Assembly (NCBI RefSeq): GCF_900105255.1
Contig: NZ_LT629763.1
Coordinates: forward strand, 3,351,001 to 3,415,000
Length of the DNA stretch: 64,000 nucleotides
Origin: Halopseudomonas sabulinigri
Lineage (GTDB): Bacteria; Pseudomonadota; Gammaproteobacteria; Pseudomonadales; Pseudomonadaceae
Direction: 5' to 3'
Position numbers and translations under genes: made by a program. Shown piece by piece: positions 1-9,130 of the stretch (position 1 is the stretch's first letter; every line of letters begins with the position of its first letter). Under the pieces are notes generated by a model. That model did no database searches, was not told the DNA's origin, and saw only the letters and a list, made by a program, of their open reading frames with translations.

Positions 1-26
1 GGAGTTTGTTGCTTGAGGTAGGTAAT

Positions 27-413
27 ATGGCAAAAGAATACAGTCGTACTCAGCGGGTCGCCGATCAGATGCAGCGTGAACTGGCGCTGCTGATTCAGCG
101 TGAAGTGCGTGATCCGCGTCTGGGCATGGTAACGGTGACAGCAGTAGAGGTCAGCCGTGACCTGTCCCATGCCAAGGTGTTCGTCACTCTGATGAACAAG
201 GACAGCGCGGAAGACATTGCGTTGAACCTGGAGATTCTCAAGGATTCGGCAGGTTACCTGCGCATGTTGCTGGGCCGCTCGATGAAGCTGCGCAGCGTGC
301 CTTCACTGCACTTTCACTACGATGAAAGCGTGCGCCGCGGTGCGCACCTGTCTTCCCTGATCGAGCGGGCCGTGGCGGAAGATAGCCAGCACTCCGACGA
401 TAAAGAGGACTGA
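27..413 (+). CDS. rbfA: 30S ribosome-binding factor A
   Basis: RbfA binds the immature 30S subunit and is needed for late 16S rRNA 5'-end processing. The 128-residue product begins [14 protein letters not shown] and contains the single KH-like fold expected of the family, with the [19 protein letters not shown] stretch near residues 27-46. I chose the ATG at 27 rather than the upstream TTG at 6, because GAGG at 14-17 lies just before it and the protein then matches family length. The stop is three bases before truB, so the two are probably one transcript. The upstream partner, infB in related genomes, lies outside the window. Confidence 0.95.
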   Translation: MAKEYSRTQRVADQMQRELALLIQREVRDPRLGMVTVTAVEVSRDLSHAKVFVTLMNKDSAEDIALNLEILKDSAGYLRMLLGRSMKLRSVPSLHFHYDESVRRGAHLSSLIERAVAEDSQHSDDKED

Positions 414-416
414 AGC

Positions 417-1337
417 GTGGCGGGTGCCAAGAAACAACGCCGCGCGATTGACGGCATTCTGATCTTCGACAAGCCACTTGGTATGAGCTCCAACCAGGCG
501 CTACAGAAGGTGCGCTGGTTGTTCAACGCCAACAAGGGCGGTCACACCGGCAGCCTGGATCCACTGGCTAGTGGCGTGTTGCCGCTGTGTCTGGGTGAAG
601 CCACCAAGTTTTCGCAGTACCTGCTGGATGCCGACAAGGCCTACATCACCGAGGCGCGGTTGGGCATGACCACCACCACGGGTGATGCCGAGGGTGATGT
701 ACTGGAAATCAAGCCGGTCGATATCAGTCTTGAACAGGTTCAGGCCCGCTTGCCGCAGTTTACCGGCGACATCGAGCAGGTGCCGCCCATGTATTCGGCA
801 CTGAAGCACGAGGGACAGCCGCTCTACAAGCTGGCTCGGGCGGGTGAAACCGTTGAGCGCAAGGCGCGTGCAGTGACCATCTCGCAGCTGACTATCCTCG
901 GCCTGGAAGGTGACCGTTTGCAGCTGGAGGTACACTGCAGTAAAGGCACCTACATACGCACCCTGGTCGAAGACCTGGGCGCTGCGCTGGGCTGTGGCGC
1001 GCACGTTGCTTCGTTGCGCCGCAGCATTGCTGGCCCCTTCGACCTGAGCCAGTCGGTCACGCTCAAGGCGCTGGAAGCGCTGCACGCCGAAGGTGGGCCG
1101 GAGGCGCTGGATCATCTATTGCTGCCGATGGATAGCGGGCTGGAAGATTGGCCCGTGCTGGAGCTGACCGAGCAGACCGCCTATTACCTGAATCACGGCC
1201 AGGCGGTGCGGGTGCCAGGCAGCCCGGCCTTCGGCAAGGTGCGCCTGAAGGATGCCGAAGGGCGCTTTCTCGGCATCGGTGAGATGACTGAAGATGCCAG
1301 GGTGGCGCCCAAGCGTTTATTGCGCTTCAATGCATGA
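417..1337 (+). CDS. truB: tRNA pseudouridine(55) synthase TruB
   Basis: TruB isomerises U55 of the T-loop in elongator tRNAs. The product has 306 residues, close to the usual length. The catalytic-aspartate motif [13 protein letters not shown] is present with the nucleophile at Asp48, followed by later motifs such as [12 protein letters not shown] near residue 180 and a C-terminal PUA-like segment. The start is GTG at 417, preceded by AAAGAGGA at 401-408 and three bases after rbfA, so translation is probably coupled. The order rbfA-truB-rpsO-pnp is standard for gammaproteobacteria. Confidence 0.96.
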   Translation: MAGAKKQRRAIDGILIFDKPLGMSSNQALQKVRWLFNANKGGHTGSLDPLASGVLPLCLGEATKFSQYLLDADKAYITEARLGMTTTTGDAEGDVLEIKPVDISLEQVQARLPQFTGDIEQVPPMYSALKHEGQPLYKLARAGETVERKARAVTISQLTILGLEGDRLQLEVHCSKGTYIRTLVEDLGAALGCGAHVASLRRSIAGPFDLSQSVTLKALEALHAEGGPEALDHLLLPMDSGLEDWPVLELTEQTAYYLNHGQAVRVPGSPAFGKVRLKDAEGRFLGIGEMTEDARVAPKRLLRFNA

Positions 1338-1383
1338 TATTTTTCAGCATCTGCCCTAGCGGATGCGTTGCAGAATCAAGGTT

Positions 1384-1432
1384 GCAGCCCTCCTGGCGGG
1401 GGCTGCGATCCATAAGTTGACCCGATAGCGGG
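1384..1432 (+). promoter_or_regulatory. rpsO leader hairpins
   Basis: The 188-base gap between truB and rpsO holds two stable hairpins. GCAGCCC (1384-1390) pairs with GGGCTGC (1400-1406), and TGACCCG pairs with CGGGTCA around 1418-1433. Neither is followed by a T-run, so they look like leader structure rather than a terminator. S15 represses its own mRNA through leader structures in E. coli; a similar role here is inference from position only. Confidence 0.35.
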
Positions 1433-1525
1433 TCACCACGAGGGTGGCTGTCAACAGGCGCGGTCATACCTCGATTTAAAACACGGGACACTGGTCCCGG
1501 CCTGTTACCTCAGAGGAAATACAAG

Positions 1526-1795
1526 ATGTCACTGAGTGTTGAAGAAAAAGCTGCAATCGTTGGCGAGTACAAGCGCGCCGAAGGCGATACCGGTTCTCCT
1601 GAAGTTCAGGTAGCTCTGTTGACTGCAAATATCAACAAGCTGCAGGGCCACTTCAAGGACAACAAGAAGGATCACCATTCACGTCGCGGTCTGATTCGCA
1701 TGGTTAACCAGCGTCGCAAGCTGCTGGACTATCTGAAGTCGAAAGACCTGTCTCGTTACAGCGCTTTGATCAGCAGTCTGGGTCTGCGTCGCTAA
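1526..1795 (+). CDS. rpsO: 30S ribosomal protein S15
   Basis: S15 is a primary binding protein of the central domain of 16S rRNA. The 89-residue product has the exact family length. It shows the conserved [15 protein letters not shown] region, where the rRNA-binding HHSRRGL motif lies, and ends with [24 protein letters not shown]. The ATG at 1526 is preceded by AGAGGAAAT. The gene is followed by pnp, with which rpsO is usually co-transcribed and co-processed. Confidence 0.98.
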   Translation: MSLSVEEKAAIVGEYKRAEGDTGSPEVQVALLTANINKLQGHFKDNKKDHHSRRGLIRMVNQRRKLLDYLKSKDLSRYSALISSLGLRR

Positions 1796-1812
1796 GACCA
1801 GCCCCGTTTGGA

Positions 1813-1839
1813 CATGGTCGGGTCCGAATCCCGACCATG
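1813..1839 (+). promoter_or_regulatory. pnp leader stem-loop
   Basis: CATGGTCGGG (1813-1822) and CCCGACCATG (1830-1839) form a perfect 10-bp stem with a 7-base loop, 43 bases before the pnp start and just after the rpsO stop. No T-run follows, so it is not an intrinsic terminator. In E. coli a stem in the rpsO-pnp spacer is cut by RNase III, after which PNPase degrades its own mRNA. The placement here fits the same job, but that is inference. Confidence 0.55.
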
Positions 1840-1881
1840 CCCAGAGTTTCCCCCAAAGGCAAAAAAGAGAGAGAAGACACC

Positions 1882-3990
1882 GTGAAACCGGTCATCAAGC
1901 AATTCAAACTAGGCAACAGCACTGTCACTATGGAAACGGGCCGTATTGCCCGCCAGGCGACAGGTGCCGTTCTGGTCAGCATCGATAACGCTGTCAGCGT
2001 TCTGGTCACGGTCGTGGCCGCCAAGCAGCCCGAAGCGGGGCGTGATTTCTTCCCTCTGTCTGTGCACTACATCGAGAAAACCTACGCAGCCGGTCGTATC
2101 CCCGGTGGTTTCTTCAAGCGCGAAGGCCGTCCTTCCGAGAAAGAGACGCTGACCTCGCGTCTGATCGACCGTCCGATCCGTCCGCTGTTTGCCGATGGCT
2201 TCATGAATGAAGTCCAGGTCGTTTGTACCGTCGTGTCTACTGACAAGACTACCGACCCCGACATGGCTGCCATGCTGGGTACTTCCGCCGCTCTGGCCAT
2301 TTCCGGTGCGCCCTTCAATGGCCCCATCGGCTGTGCCCGCGTCGCCTTTGATGACGAGAAGGGTTATGTACTCAACCCCAATTACGAGCAGCTTAAAGGC
2401 TCGCGTCTGGACATGGTGGTGGCCGGTACCGAAGACGCCGTACTGATGGTTGAATCCGAAGCGCAGGAACTGACCGAAGACCAGATGCTGGGCGCCGTAC
2501 TTTTCGCCCACATGGAATTCCAGCCTGCTATCCAGGCGATCAAGGAACTGGCTGCCGAAGCCGGCAAGCCTCGCTGGGACTGGCAGCCAGAGCCGGAAAA
2601 CACCGCGCTGCTGGACGCCATCAAGAGCCAGTTTGGTGCCGGTATTGCCGAAGGCTACACCACCACCGACAAGCAGGCGCGTTACAACCGTCTGGGCGAG
2701 CTGCGTGACGCTGCCATCGCGGCGCTGGCTGGTGAAGAGGAAGGCAAGTTCTCCGCCGGTGAGGTGAAGGACGGCTTCAAGGAAATCGAATACCGCACTG
2801 TGCGCCAGAGCATCGTCGATGGTAATCCGCGTATCGACGGTCGTGACACCAAGACCGTGCGCCCGCTGAACATCGAAGTGGGCGTGCTGGATCGCACTCA
2901 CGGTTCTGCGCTGTTCACCCGTGGTGAAACACAGGCGCTGGTGGTTACCACTCTGGGTACCGCGCGCGACTCTCAGCTGCTTGATCAGCTGGAAGGCGAG
3001 CGTAAAGAGCCCTTCATGTTCCACTACAACTTCCCTCCCTATTCGGTGGGCGAGTGTGGTCGCATGGGCGGTACTGGTCGTCGTGAGATCGGCCACGGTC
3101 GTCTGGCGCGTCGCGGTATTCAGGCGGTTATGCCTGATATGGAGCAATTCCCTTACTCCATCCGTGTGGTCTCTGAAATCACCGAGTCCAACGGCTCCAG
3201 CTCCATGGCGTCCGTGTGTGGTGCTTCTTTGGCGCTGATGGATGCGGGTGTGCCGATGAAGGCCCCGGTAGCCGGTATCGCCATGGGTCTGGTCAAGGAA
3301 GGCGACAAGTTTGCGGTTCTGACCGACATCCTGGGTGACGAAGATCACCTCGGCGACATGGATTTCAAGGTAGCCGGTACCGAGAAGGGTGTTACTGCGC
3401 TGCAGATGGATATCAAGATCAACGGTATCACCGAAGAGATCATGGAAATCGCCCTGCATCAGGCCCACGACGCGCGTCTGAGCATCCTCAAGCAGATGAA
3501 CGAAGTGCTGCCGGCCTCGCGCAAGGAAATCTCTTCCAACGCGCCGACCATGATCAGCATGAAGATCGATTCCGACAAGATCCGCGACGTGATCGGCAAG
3601 GGTGGCGCGACCATTCGCAGCATCTGCGACGAAACCGGCGCTTCCATCGACATTACCGACGACGGCACCGTCAAGATCTTCGCTGCCAGCAAGGAAGCCG
3701 CAGACGCCGCCAAAGCGCGCGTTGACGGAATCACTGCTGAAGCCGAGATTGGCAAGGTCTACACCGGTAAGGTTGAGCGCATCGTCGACTTCGGCGCTTT
3801 CGTCAACATCCTGCCCGGCAAGGATGGTCTGGTGCACATTTCTCAGATCGCCAACGAGCGCATCGAGAAAGTGACCGACGTGCTGCAGGAAGGCCAGGAA
3901 GTCAAAGTCCTGGTATTGGACGTGGATAATCGCGGTCGCATCAAGCTGTCGATGAAAGACGTTGAGTCTGCCGAGGCTAGCGGCGTATAA
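1882..3990 (+). CDS. pnp: polyribonucleotide nucleotidyltransferase (PNPase)
   Basis: PNPase is a trimeric phosphorolytic 3'-5' exoribonuclease and a degradosome component. With the GTG start at 1882 ([12 protein letters not shown]) the protein has 702 residues, the usual Pseudomonas length. An upstream in-frame ATG at 1837 lies in a leader hairpin and would add 15 unrelated residues, so I rejected it. Two RNase PH domains are followed by a KH domain ([19 protein letters not shown]) and a C-terminal S1 domain ([20 protein letters not shown]). AAAGAGAGAGA before the GTG is the likely ribosome binding site. Confidence 0.97.
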   Translation: MKPVIKQFKLGNSTVTMETGRIARQATGAVLVSIDNAVSVLVTVVAAKQPEAGRDFFPLSVHYIEKTYAAGRIPGGFFKREGRPSEKETLTSRLIDRPIRPLFADGFMNEVQVVCTVVSTDKTTDPDMAAMLGTSAALAISGAPFNGPIGCARVAFDDEKGYVLNPNYEQLKGSRLDMVVAGTEDAVLMVESEAQELTEDQMLGAVLFAHMEFQPAIQAIKELAAEAGKPRWDWQPEPENTALLDAIKSQFGAGIAEGYTTTDKQARYNRLGELRDAAIAALAGEEEGKFSAGEVKDGFKEIEYRTVRQSIVDGNPRIDGRDTKTVRPLNIEVGVLDRTHGSALFTRGETQALVVTTLGTARDSQLLDQLEGERKEPFMFHYNFPPYSVGECGRMGGTGRREIGHGRLARRGIQAVMPDMEQFPYSIRVVSEITESNGSSSMASVCGASLALMDAGVPMKAPVAGIAMGLVKEGDKFAVLTDILGDEDHLGDMDFKVAGTEKGVTALQMDIKINGITEEIMEIALHQAHDARLSILKQMNEVLPASRKEISSNAPTMISMKIDSDKIRDVIGKGGATIRSICDETGASIDITDDGTVKIFAASKEAADAAKARVDGITAEAEIGKVYTGKVERIVDFGAFVNILPGKDGLVHISQIANERIEKVTDVLQEGQEVKVLVLDVDNRGRIKLSMKDVESAEASGV

Positions 3991-4011
3991 ACGCAGCGGT
4001 TCGGTAACAGC

Positions 4012-4038
4012 AAAAACCCGGCTTTCGCCGGGTTTTTG
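4012..4038. terminator. bidirectional intrinsic terminator, pnp / katA
   Basis: AAAAACCCGGC (4012-4022), a TTTC loop and GCCGGGTTTTT (4027-4037) form a GC-rich stem with flanking A- and T-runs. It therefore ends transcription from pnp (rightward) and from the convergent catalase gene (leftward). Confidence 0.93.
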
Positions 4039-4098
4039 CTTTCTGGGCAAGAGCAAGGTCTGTCGATGGCAGGCCTTGCTTGCTGCAGGGTGTTGCGT

Positions 4099-5553
4099 TT
4101 AGCTGCCCTTCATCCCCTTGGCGATGCGATCGCCGATATCCTGGTCAATCTTGCGCCAGTACTCCAGCGCACGCGACAGTACCGGCTCCTGCACACCATC
4201 GCTCAGATGGCCCACAACGTTGTTCACCAGGCGCTCGCGTGCCGCATCGTCGAACACCTCGCGCACCATGGTGCCCGCCTGACCGAAGTCGTCATCCTCG
4301 GCATGGAGGGTGTAGGCCTTGCGTACCATATCGCCACTGGTGCTCCAGACATCGACGGGCGGGTTCAGCGATGGATCGGCTGCCGGACCGCCCTTGGAAT
4401 TGGGGGCGTAAACCGGGTCGGTGACGTTGTCCATGCGCATCGCACCGTCCTTGCTGTAACTGTGCACTGGCGACTGCGGGCGGTTCACTGGAATCTGTTT
4501 GTAGTTCACCCCAAGGCGAGCGCGGTGTGCATCGGCGTAGGAGAATACGCGACCAAGCAACATCTTGTCGGGGCTGACGCCAATGCCCGGCACCAGGTTG
4601 TTGGGCTCGAAAGCGGCCTGTTCGATTTCGGTGTGGTAGTCGGTGGGGTTGCGATCCAGCGTGAGCTTGCCGACCGGGATCAGCGGGTAGTCGCCATGCG
4701 GCCAGACCTTGGTCAGGTCGAAGGGGTTGAAGCGATAGTTCTCAGCGTCGGCGAACGGCATGATCTGCACGTGCAACGTCCAGCTGGGGTGCTCGCCCTT
4801 TTTCAGCGCTTCATAGAGGTCGCGGGTATGGTAGTCGGCGTCTTCCCCGGCCAGCTTGTCGGCTTCTGCCTGGGTCAGGCATTCAATGCCCTGATCGGTC
4901 TTGAAGTGGTACTTGACCCAAAACTTCTCGCCCTGGGCGTTAACCCACATGTAGGTGTGGCTGCTGTAGCCATTCATGTGCCGCCAGGTTTTGGGTATAC
5001 CGCGGTCGCCCATCAACCAGGTCACCTGATGCGCCGATTCCGGAGAAAGCGACCAGAAGTCCCACTGCATGTCATGGTCACGCAGATTGGTGTCGGCACG
5101 GCGCTTCTGCGAGCGAATGAAGTGCTGGAACTTCATCGGGTCGCGGATAAAGAACACTGGCGTGTTGTTGCCGACCATGTCGTAGTTGCCCTCGGTGGTG
5201 TAGAACTTCACCGCAAAGCCACGGGGGTCACGCCAGGTATCGGGGCTGCCGCGCTCACCCGCGACGGTGGAAAAACGCATTAGCACATCGGTTTTGGTCC
5301 CGGGCTGGAAGACGGCCGCCTTGGTGTACGCGCTGATATCGTGGGTTACCTGAAAGTGACCAAAACCTCCGCCTCCCTTGGCGTGAGGTTGGCGTTCGGG
5401 GATACGTTCGCGGTTGAACTGAGCCATCTGCTCGATCAGGTAATGGTCGTGCAGCAGAATCGGCCCGTTCGGGCCAACGGTGAGGGAGTGCTCATCACTG
5501 GATACCGGTATTCCGGCGTCGGTGGTGGTCGGTTTTACCTTGTTGTCGGTCAT
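4099..5553 (-). CDS. katA: monofunctional heme catalase
   Basis: This enzyme dismutates hydrogen peroxide to water and oxygen. The 484-residue, small-subunit (clade 3-like) protein carries the distal His57 in [11 protein letters not shown], the distal Asn130 in GNNTPVFF and the proximal heme-ligand Tyr339 in [14 protein letters not shown]. The start is one of two adjacent ATG codons (5556 or 5553); GGAG a few bases upstream fits 5553 slightly better. No signal peptide is visible, so it is cytoplasmic. It is transcribed alone towards the shared terminator with pnp. The katA symbol reflects the clade and does not assert one-to-one orthology. Confidence 0.93.
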   Translation of the reverse strand: MTDNKVKPTTTDAGIPVSSDEHSLTVGPNGPILLHDHYLIEQMAQFNRERIPERQPHAKGGGGFGHFQVTHDISAYTKAAVFQPGTKTDVLMRFSTVAGERGSPDTWRDPRGFAVKFYTTEGNYDMVGNNTPVFFIRDPMKFQHFIRSQKRRADTNLRDHDMQWDFWSLSPESAHQVTWLMGDRGIPKTWRHMNGYSSHTYMWVNAQGEKFWVKYHFKTDQGIECLTQAEADKLAGEDADYHTRDLYEALKKGEHPSWTLHVQIMPFADAENYRFNPFDLTKVWPHGDYPLIPVGKLTLDRNPTDYHTEIEQAAFEPNNLVPGIGVSPDKMLLGRVFSYADAHRARLGVNYKQIPVNRPQSPVHSYSKDGAMRMDNVTDPVYAPNSKGGPAADPSLNPPVDVWSTSGDMVRKAYTLHAEDDDFGQAGTMVREVFDDAARERLVNNVVGHLSDGVQEPVLSRALEYWRKIDQDIGDRIAKGMKGS

Positions 5554-5881
5554 CATCAGGTCTCCATTGTCGTTGTGGCGGCGTGCGGGCCGCAGACAGG
5601 GTTTGCTCGTGGCCGCTGCAGCGACCGGCAAGCATCAGTTGCGCGGAGGTGCGCGAGAACGTGCAGGTACTTCCTTATTGGATGAGTCTGGTGAGGATAG
5701 TTCAGTGCTCATGTGTTGGTTAGGCTGCGCTGATTGAGTTTCCCTATCAGGGCGATTGATAATCCGCACCTATCAACGTGGCGGGCGGATCACAGGTATG
5801 TGGTTTTAGCGGCCAGGCTATTGCATTAACATGCAAGCGGTCCGCCGGTTTGGCGCGCGCATTTCCCGCGAGGAGGCTGAA
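5554..5881. promoter_or_regulatory. divergent control region, catalase / PPOX flavoprotein
   Basis: This 328-base gap must hold the promoters of both divergent genes. CTATCA occurs at 5744-5749 and 5770-5775, and ATAA-N7-CTAT spans 5759-5773. That resembles half of the OxyR pattern (ATAG-N7-CTAT repeated), but the second half has the wrong spacing, so an OxyR site is only a suggestion. I found no ORF or hairpin with a T-run here. Confidence 0.3.
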
Positions 5882-6490
5882 ATGAAAGTACAGAGCATGG
5901 AGCAACTACGCAGCGTACTGGGTGAGCCGCACCCGCTCACGGCGAGCAAGATTTACGATCACCTGAACCCGAGCATGTGTGAGTTTATTGCGCAGTCGCC
6001 GCTATTGATGATGTCGACCGTCGACCGCAATGGCTTTCCCACGGTTTCACCCAAGGGCGATGACCCTGGCTTCGTGATGGTCGACGATGATCTGCAGCTG
6101 CTGATCCCTGAGCGCAAGGGCAACAAGATGGCGCTCTCCTTTGCGAATATCCTTGCCGGTTCGCGTTTGGGCTTGCTCTTTCTGGTGCCGGGTGTGAGCG
6201 AGGTGCTGCGGGTGCAGGGCGAGGCGGAGATCCTGATTGATCCGGTGTTGAATGCGCGACTGTCGTCAAAAGGGCGCGAAGCGCTACTGGTTACGCGCCT
6301 GCGCGTAAGCGAGGCCTATTTCCATTGTGGCAAGGCGTTGCTGCGCAGCCGGTTGTGGGCCGAGGATCTGCAGCATTCTGGTCTGAGAATTTCATTTGGT
6401 GAACAGATTGCCGGCAATACAAGTTTGCGCGACAGCGAGGTACCGGCGTTTGATGCGGCCGTTCAGCAGCGCTACGACGTCGACGTATAG
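5882..6490 (+). CDS. PPOX-class FMN-dependent flavoprotein
   Basis: The 202-residue protein belongs to the pyridoxamine-5'-phosphate-oxidase-like split-barrel superfamily. The stretch LMMSTVDRNGFPTVSPKGDDPGFV (residues about 40-63) is the typical substrate/FMN strand pair, and a later AYFHCGKALLRSRLW segment is characteristic of the stand-alone MSMEG_1061-like group. The ATG at 5882 follows AGGAGG at 5871-5876, which excludes the longer upstream reading. Substrate is unknown. It is divergent from catalase, which is compatible with an oxidative-stress or detoxification role (inference). Confidence 0.8.
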   Translation: MKVQSMEQLRSVLGEPHPLTASKIYDHLNPSMCEFIAQSPLLMMSTVDRNGFPTVSPKGDDPGFVMVDDDLQLLIPERKGNKMALSFANILAGSRLGLLFLVPGVSEVLRVQGEAEILIDPVLNARLSSKGREALLVTRLRVSEAYFHCGKALLRSRLWAEDLQHSGLRISFGEQIAGNTSLRDSEVPAFDAAVQQRYDVDV

Positions 6491-6594
6491 GGCGTTCGTT
6501 AATCCAATAAGCAGAGACGGTTCAAACCGTTCAGCCAGCAAGATGCCCGTGCAAGGCCTGACCGATCAATAAGGTCAGTATAAGGAAGAATAAG

Positions 6595-6822
6595 TTGACG
6601 ATGAATTTGACACTGTTGGGCCAACTGGTCGCCTTTGTGTATATACCGCTTTGTGTGTTGCTGCCAGCGGTAGTGGGCTATTGGCTAGCGAGGAGCAAGT
6701 TTCGACGCCCAGGCCTTCTGGCGGCGAGCTGTTTGCTGCTGGGGTTGGTTTTCCCGCTGAATATTGTGTTGCTGCTGTTGGCCTGGTTCAAGGCGCCAGA
6801 CCCAACTTTTTCAGCACGCTGA
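6595..6822 (+). CDS. small two-helix inner-membrane protein
   Basis: The 75-residue product has two hydrophobic helices (about residues 8-31 and 42-64) joined by a short basic loop (LARSKFRRPG), and almost nothing else. I recognise no family. A TTG at 6595 is eight bases after AAGGA, whereas the ATG at 6601 is fourteen bases away, so TTG may be the true start (MTMNL). The gene lies 104 bases after the PPOX gene and converges on the small exported protein at 6865. Confidence 0.55.
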   Translation: MTMNLTLLGQLVAFVYIPLCVLLPAVVGYWLARSKFRRPGLLAASCLLLGLVFPLNIVLLLLAWFKAPDPTFSAR

Positions 6823-6864
6823 CGCCAGCCCGGCCCTGCCTATAGAGGCAGGGCCGGAGGAGTG

Positions 6865-7053
6865 TCAGGCTGGTTTTTCCTCGTCCGTGACGGACTCTTC
6901 TTTCTCACTCTTCGCGACGCCGGCGGCGCTGGAAGTGGTGCTGCTCTGGCTGCTGCCTTGCAGGTTGTTCACGCGCTCCTTGCTGTCATCGGCCTGAGCA
7001 ATCGGGCTGGAGGCCAGAAAGGATGCAACTATCAATGCAGAAAGATTTCTCAT
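6865..7053 (-). CDS. small exported protein, paralogue A
   Basis: The 62-residue product has a clear signal peptide (MRNLSALIVASFLASSPIAQA, predicted cleavage after AQA) and a short mature part of about 41 residues rich in Ser, Lys and Glu, with no Cys. TAGGAGA sits at ideal distance before the ATG. Its signal peptide is nearly identical to that of the protein at 7280-7462, while the mature parts have diverged apart from an early D-x-x-x-R-x-N pattern (DDSKERVNN / EDGSDRYNQ). Function unknown; a periplasmic peptide is the simplest reading. Confidence 0.72.
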   Translation of the reverse strand: MRNLSALIVASFLASSPIAQADDSKERVNNLQGSSQSSTTSSAAGVAKSEKEESVTDEEKPA

Positions 7054-7244
7054 GGTGCTCTCCTAAGGTGTAAAGCAACCCCCTGGTAACACTGGACACA
7101 GGCTTGAAATATTATGAAACTGTTTCCTTTGCAAATGATTCGCATGGAGCCGGTCTCGCTTCTCAAGCAGCGTTTAATAAGGGGCTGATGTCCACTATAG
7201 GCAGCGTCAAAGTGTCGCAGTAGCACTCTGTTTTGCTACACAGA

Positions 7245-7261
7245 GTTTCATAATTGGAAAC
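7245..7261. promoter_or_regulatory. GTTTC-N7-GAAAC palindrome (candidate LysR box)
   Basis: GTTTC (7245-7249), seven bases, GAAAC (7257-7261). The pattern satisfies the T-N11-A form of LysR-type operators. A 10-base piece of it, GTTTCATAAT, recurs on the opposite strand at 7120-7111 upstream of the small protein at 6865. A half site (GTTTCCAAT) starts at 7516 upstream of the second small protein. Confidence 0.4.
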
Positions 7262-7279
7262 AAAGTGCCCGAGCCCGCA

Positions 7280-7462
7280 TCAACTGCTGGTGTGTTCGCG
7301 GCCGGCGACGGCGTGTTGCTCTTGCTGTGAGCTATCAACGTTGCTGGTTTGGCTGCTCACGCGTTCGAGCATCTGGTTGTAACGATCACTGCCATCTTCT
7401 GCCTGTGCGAGGGGGGTGGCAGCGACAAAGGACGCAATGATCAAAGCGGATAAGTTTCTCAT
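7280..7462 (-). CDS. small exported protein, paralogue B
   Basis: The 60-residue product is a tandem paralogue of the gene at 6865-7053. Its signal peptide MRNLSALIIASFVAATPLAQA differs by only a few conservative changes, and its ~39-residue mature part (EDGSDRYNQMLERVSSQTS...) is hydrophilic and Gln/Ser-rich. AGGAGA precedes the ATG. The gene is divergent from the LysR regulator at 7669, the usual position for a LysR target. I recognise no family and do not assign a function. Confidence 0.72.
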   Translation of the reverse strand: MRNLSALIIASFVAATPLAQAEDGSDRYNQMLERVSSQTSNVDSSQQEQHAVAGREHTSS

Positions 7463-7638
7463 GATGTTCTCCTGTTGGGTGAAAGGCGGATCAGAGCAGC
7501 TGGTCTCAATCTACTGTTTCCAATAAGCCTTGACTGGGTGCGGAGTGAGTTTCTCTCGCAGGCTTATTTAATCGGCCTTTGGTTGTTATTTTATTTGTTC
7601 AATTCAGGTTTCTGTAGGCTAATATTTCCCTACTCATC

Positions 7639-7655
7639 GTTTCTTGATGGGAAAC
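7639..7655. promoter_or_regulatory. GTTTC-N7-GAAAC palindrome at the lysR start
   Basis: GTTTC (7639-7643), seven bases, GAAAC (7651-7655), the same architecture as 7245-7261. It abuts the AAAGGAGG ribosome binding site of the LysR gene, so occupancy would be expected to repress or autoregulate it (inference). Confidence 0.4.
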
Positions 7656-7668
7656 AAAAGGAGGTGTA

Positions 7669-8571
7669 ATGCAGGACTTGAATGATCTGATCTGCTTCGC
7701 CCGGGTGGTGCGGTTTGGTGGCTTCGCCGCCGCAGAGCGGGCCACCGGTGAACGTAAATCCAAGCTCAGCAAGCGTGTTACCCGGTTGGAGCAGTATTTC
7801 GGCACGCGTTTGATTGAGCGCTCTACCCGCAGTTTCCGCGTGACCGATATGGGCCGCGAGGTGTATCGCCAGTGCGAAGCGATTGTCGACCGGCTGGAAG
7901 CGACAGAAGCGTTGGCAATGACCGCCAAGGACGAGGTGCGCGGTACGGTGCGGGTGAGCTGTTCTTCCGGGATGATGGAGTATCTCGGTCGCGATGCCTT
8001 GGTGGACTTCATGCGACGTTATCCGCAGGTGCGGTTGCAATTGCTGCTGTCCAGCCAGCGGGTCGACTTGATCAACGAACGCATAGATGTCGCCTTTCGG
8101 GTCGCCACCCGTTTTGATACCGACCAGTCACTGGCCATGCGCTCGCTCGGAGTGAGCGCGCGCATTCTGGTAGCCAGCCCGGAGCTGTTGGCCGCGCAGG
8201 GCGGCGAGCCGCTGCAGCTCGAGCAGTTGGCGGCGTTTCCGACCCTGTCGGTGGGCGAGTTGCTGGAGCGTGACCGCTGGGAGTTTGCCAACGACAGTGG
8301 TGAAACCCGCGCCCACGCGCACGTGCCGCATTTCAGCTGTGGCGACATGCAGTTGTTGTGTGAGTCGGCAGTTGCCGGCATGGGCGTGGTGCTGCTGCCG
8401 GAGCACGTCTGTGGGCCGGAATTGAAGCGTGGCAGGCTAGTGCACATTTTGCCGGAATGGCACGCGGTGGAAGGCAATATCCATATGGTATTCACCACGC
8501 CCAAAGGTATGCTGCCGCCAGTGCGGGCCTTTATCGACCACTGCGTCGAGGTGTTTGCCGAGCGGCGCTGA
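7669..8571 (+). CDS. LysR-family transcriptional regulator
   Basis: The 300-residue protein has the LysR winged-HTH at residues 1-60 (MQDLNDLICFARVVRFGGFAAAERATG... KLSKRVTRLEQYFG) and a periplasmic-binding-protein-like effector domain from about residue 90 to 295. The perfect AAAGGAGG fixes the ATG at 7669. The recognition helix GERKSKLSKRVTRLE is of the LysR subgroup with a short DNA-binding helix (CrgA/DhcR-like proteins). It is divergent from the exported protein at 7280-7462 and is preceded by a palindrome that could be its own operator. Confidence 0.9.
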   Translation: MQDLNDLICFARVVRFGGFAAAERATGERKSKLSKRVTRLEQYFGTRLIERSTRSFRVTDMGREVYRQCEAIVDRLEATEALAMTAKDEVRGTVRVSCSSGMMEYLGRDALVDFMRRYPQVRLQLLLSSQRVDLINERIDVAFRVATRFDTDQSLAMRSLGVSARILVASPELLAAQGGEPLQLEQLAAFPTLSVGELLERDRWEFANDSGETRAHAHVPHFSCGDMQLLCESAVAGMGVVLLPEHVCGPELKRGRLVHILPEWHAVEGNIHMVFTTPKGMLPPVRAFIDHCVEVFAERR

Positions 8572-8656
8572 CGCCTATTACAGCGCTGGCTGGCAGCAGC
8601 TCAGGTTGGCGCGAGGCCAGCGTAACGAAACCACGAAGCTGAACGGGAGCACACGC

Positions 8657-9130
8657 ATGCAAGCAACACTACCCTGGATGCGCTGTACATTGCGCTATAT
8701 GGGCGTTTATCTGCTGGTGGCATTGGTTATTGGCGCCGTTCAGGTGTTTTTCGACCTGAATCTGGGTAGTGGCGCCACCGCCGCCACGTTTGCGGCGGCG
8801 ACTATTTATGCCGCTACCTGGGTAGTCCGCGAGCGGCAACAGGCGCTTGGTGGGGGCGAGGCCTTGGTGTTGTCGCTCTGCGCCATGCTAGCGACCCTGG
8901 CCTTCGCAGGCTTGGTGGTTGGCGGTTTACTGCTGGCGTTCATGGAGCAGGTGCGTGAATTCATGGCGCTGCTCGATCCCGACACCCTGCACTATGTTGC
9001 GCAGCTACTGGCGGCTTACCTGGTATTGCTGTTGCTACTGCAGTGGGCGCTGTATTACGGGTTTGCGCGATTGCAGTACCGTGCTTTGCGCAAGCAGCAG
9101 GTCGCCATATCCAAAGGAGAAAATGCATGA
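8657..9130 (+). CDS. ABZJ_00895-like inner-membrane protein
   Basis: The 157-residue protein has four predicted helices: about 14-36, 42-60, 76-102 and 118-140. The LxLGSGATAATFAAATIYAA segment resembles the ABZJ_00895 family, a group of unknown function; I assign this from memory with moderate certainty. The ATG at 8657 follows GGGAG at 8644. Its stop overlaps the next gene's start (ATGA at 9127-9130), so it is translationally coupled to the acetyltransferase. Confidence 0.65.
   Translation: MQATLPWMRCTLRYMGVYLLVALVIGAVQVFFDLNLGSGATAATFAAATIYAATWVVRERQQALGGGEALVLSLCAMLATLAFAGLVVGGLLLAFMEQVREFMALLDPDTLHYVAQLLAAYLVLLLLLQWALYYGFARLQYRALRKQQVAISKGENA

Noticed and set aside
1909..4056. 715-codon open frame on the minus strand across pnp
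   Set aside because: It mirrors pnp exactly, carries no recognisable domain and arises from GC-rich codon bias in the opposite frame.
4036..5283. 415-codon open frame on the plus strand across katA
   Set aside because: Antisense to a complete catalase with all active-site residues; no ribosome binding site or family.
5744..5773. OxyR binding site upstream of katA
   Set aside because: Only one ATAA-N7-CTAT half fits; the outer CTAT is four bases out of register, so I kept it as a remark only.
7475..7669. Possible 64-residue protein upstream of the LysR gene
   Set aside because: It covers the divergent promoter region, lacks a good ribosome binding site, and contains the candidate operator; coding is unlikely.
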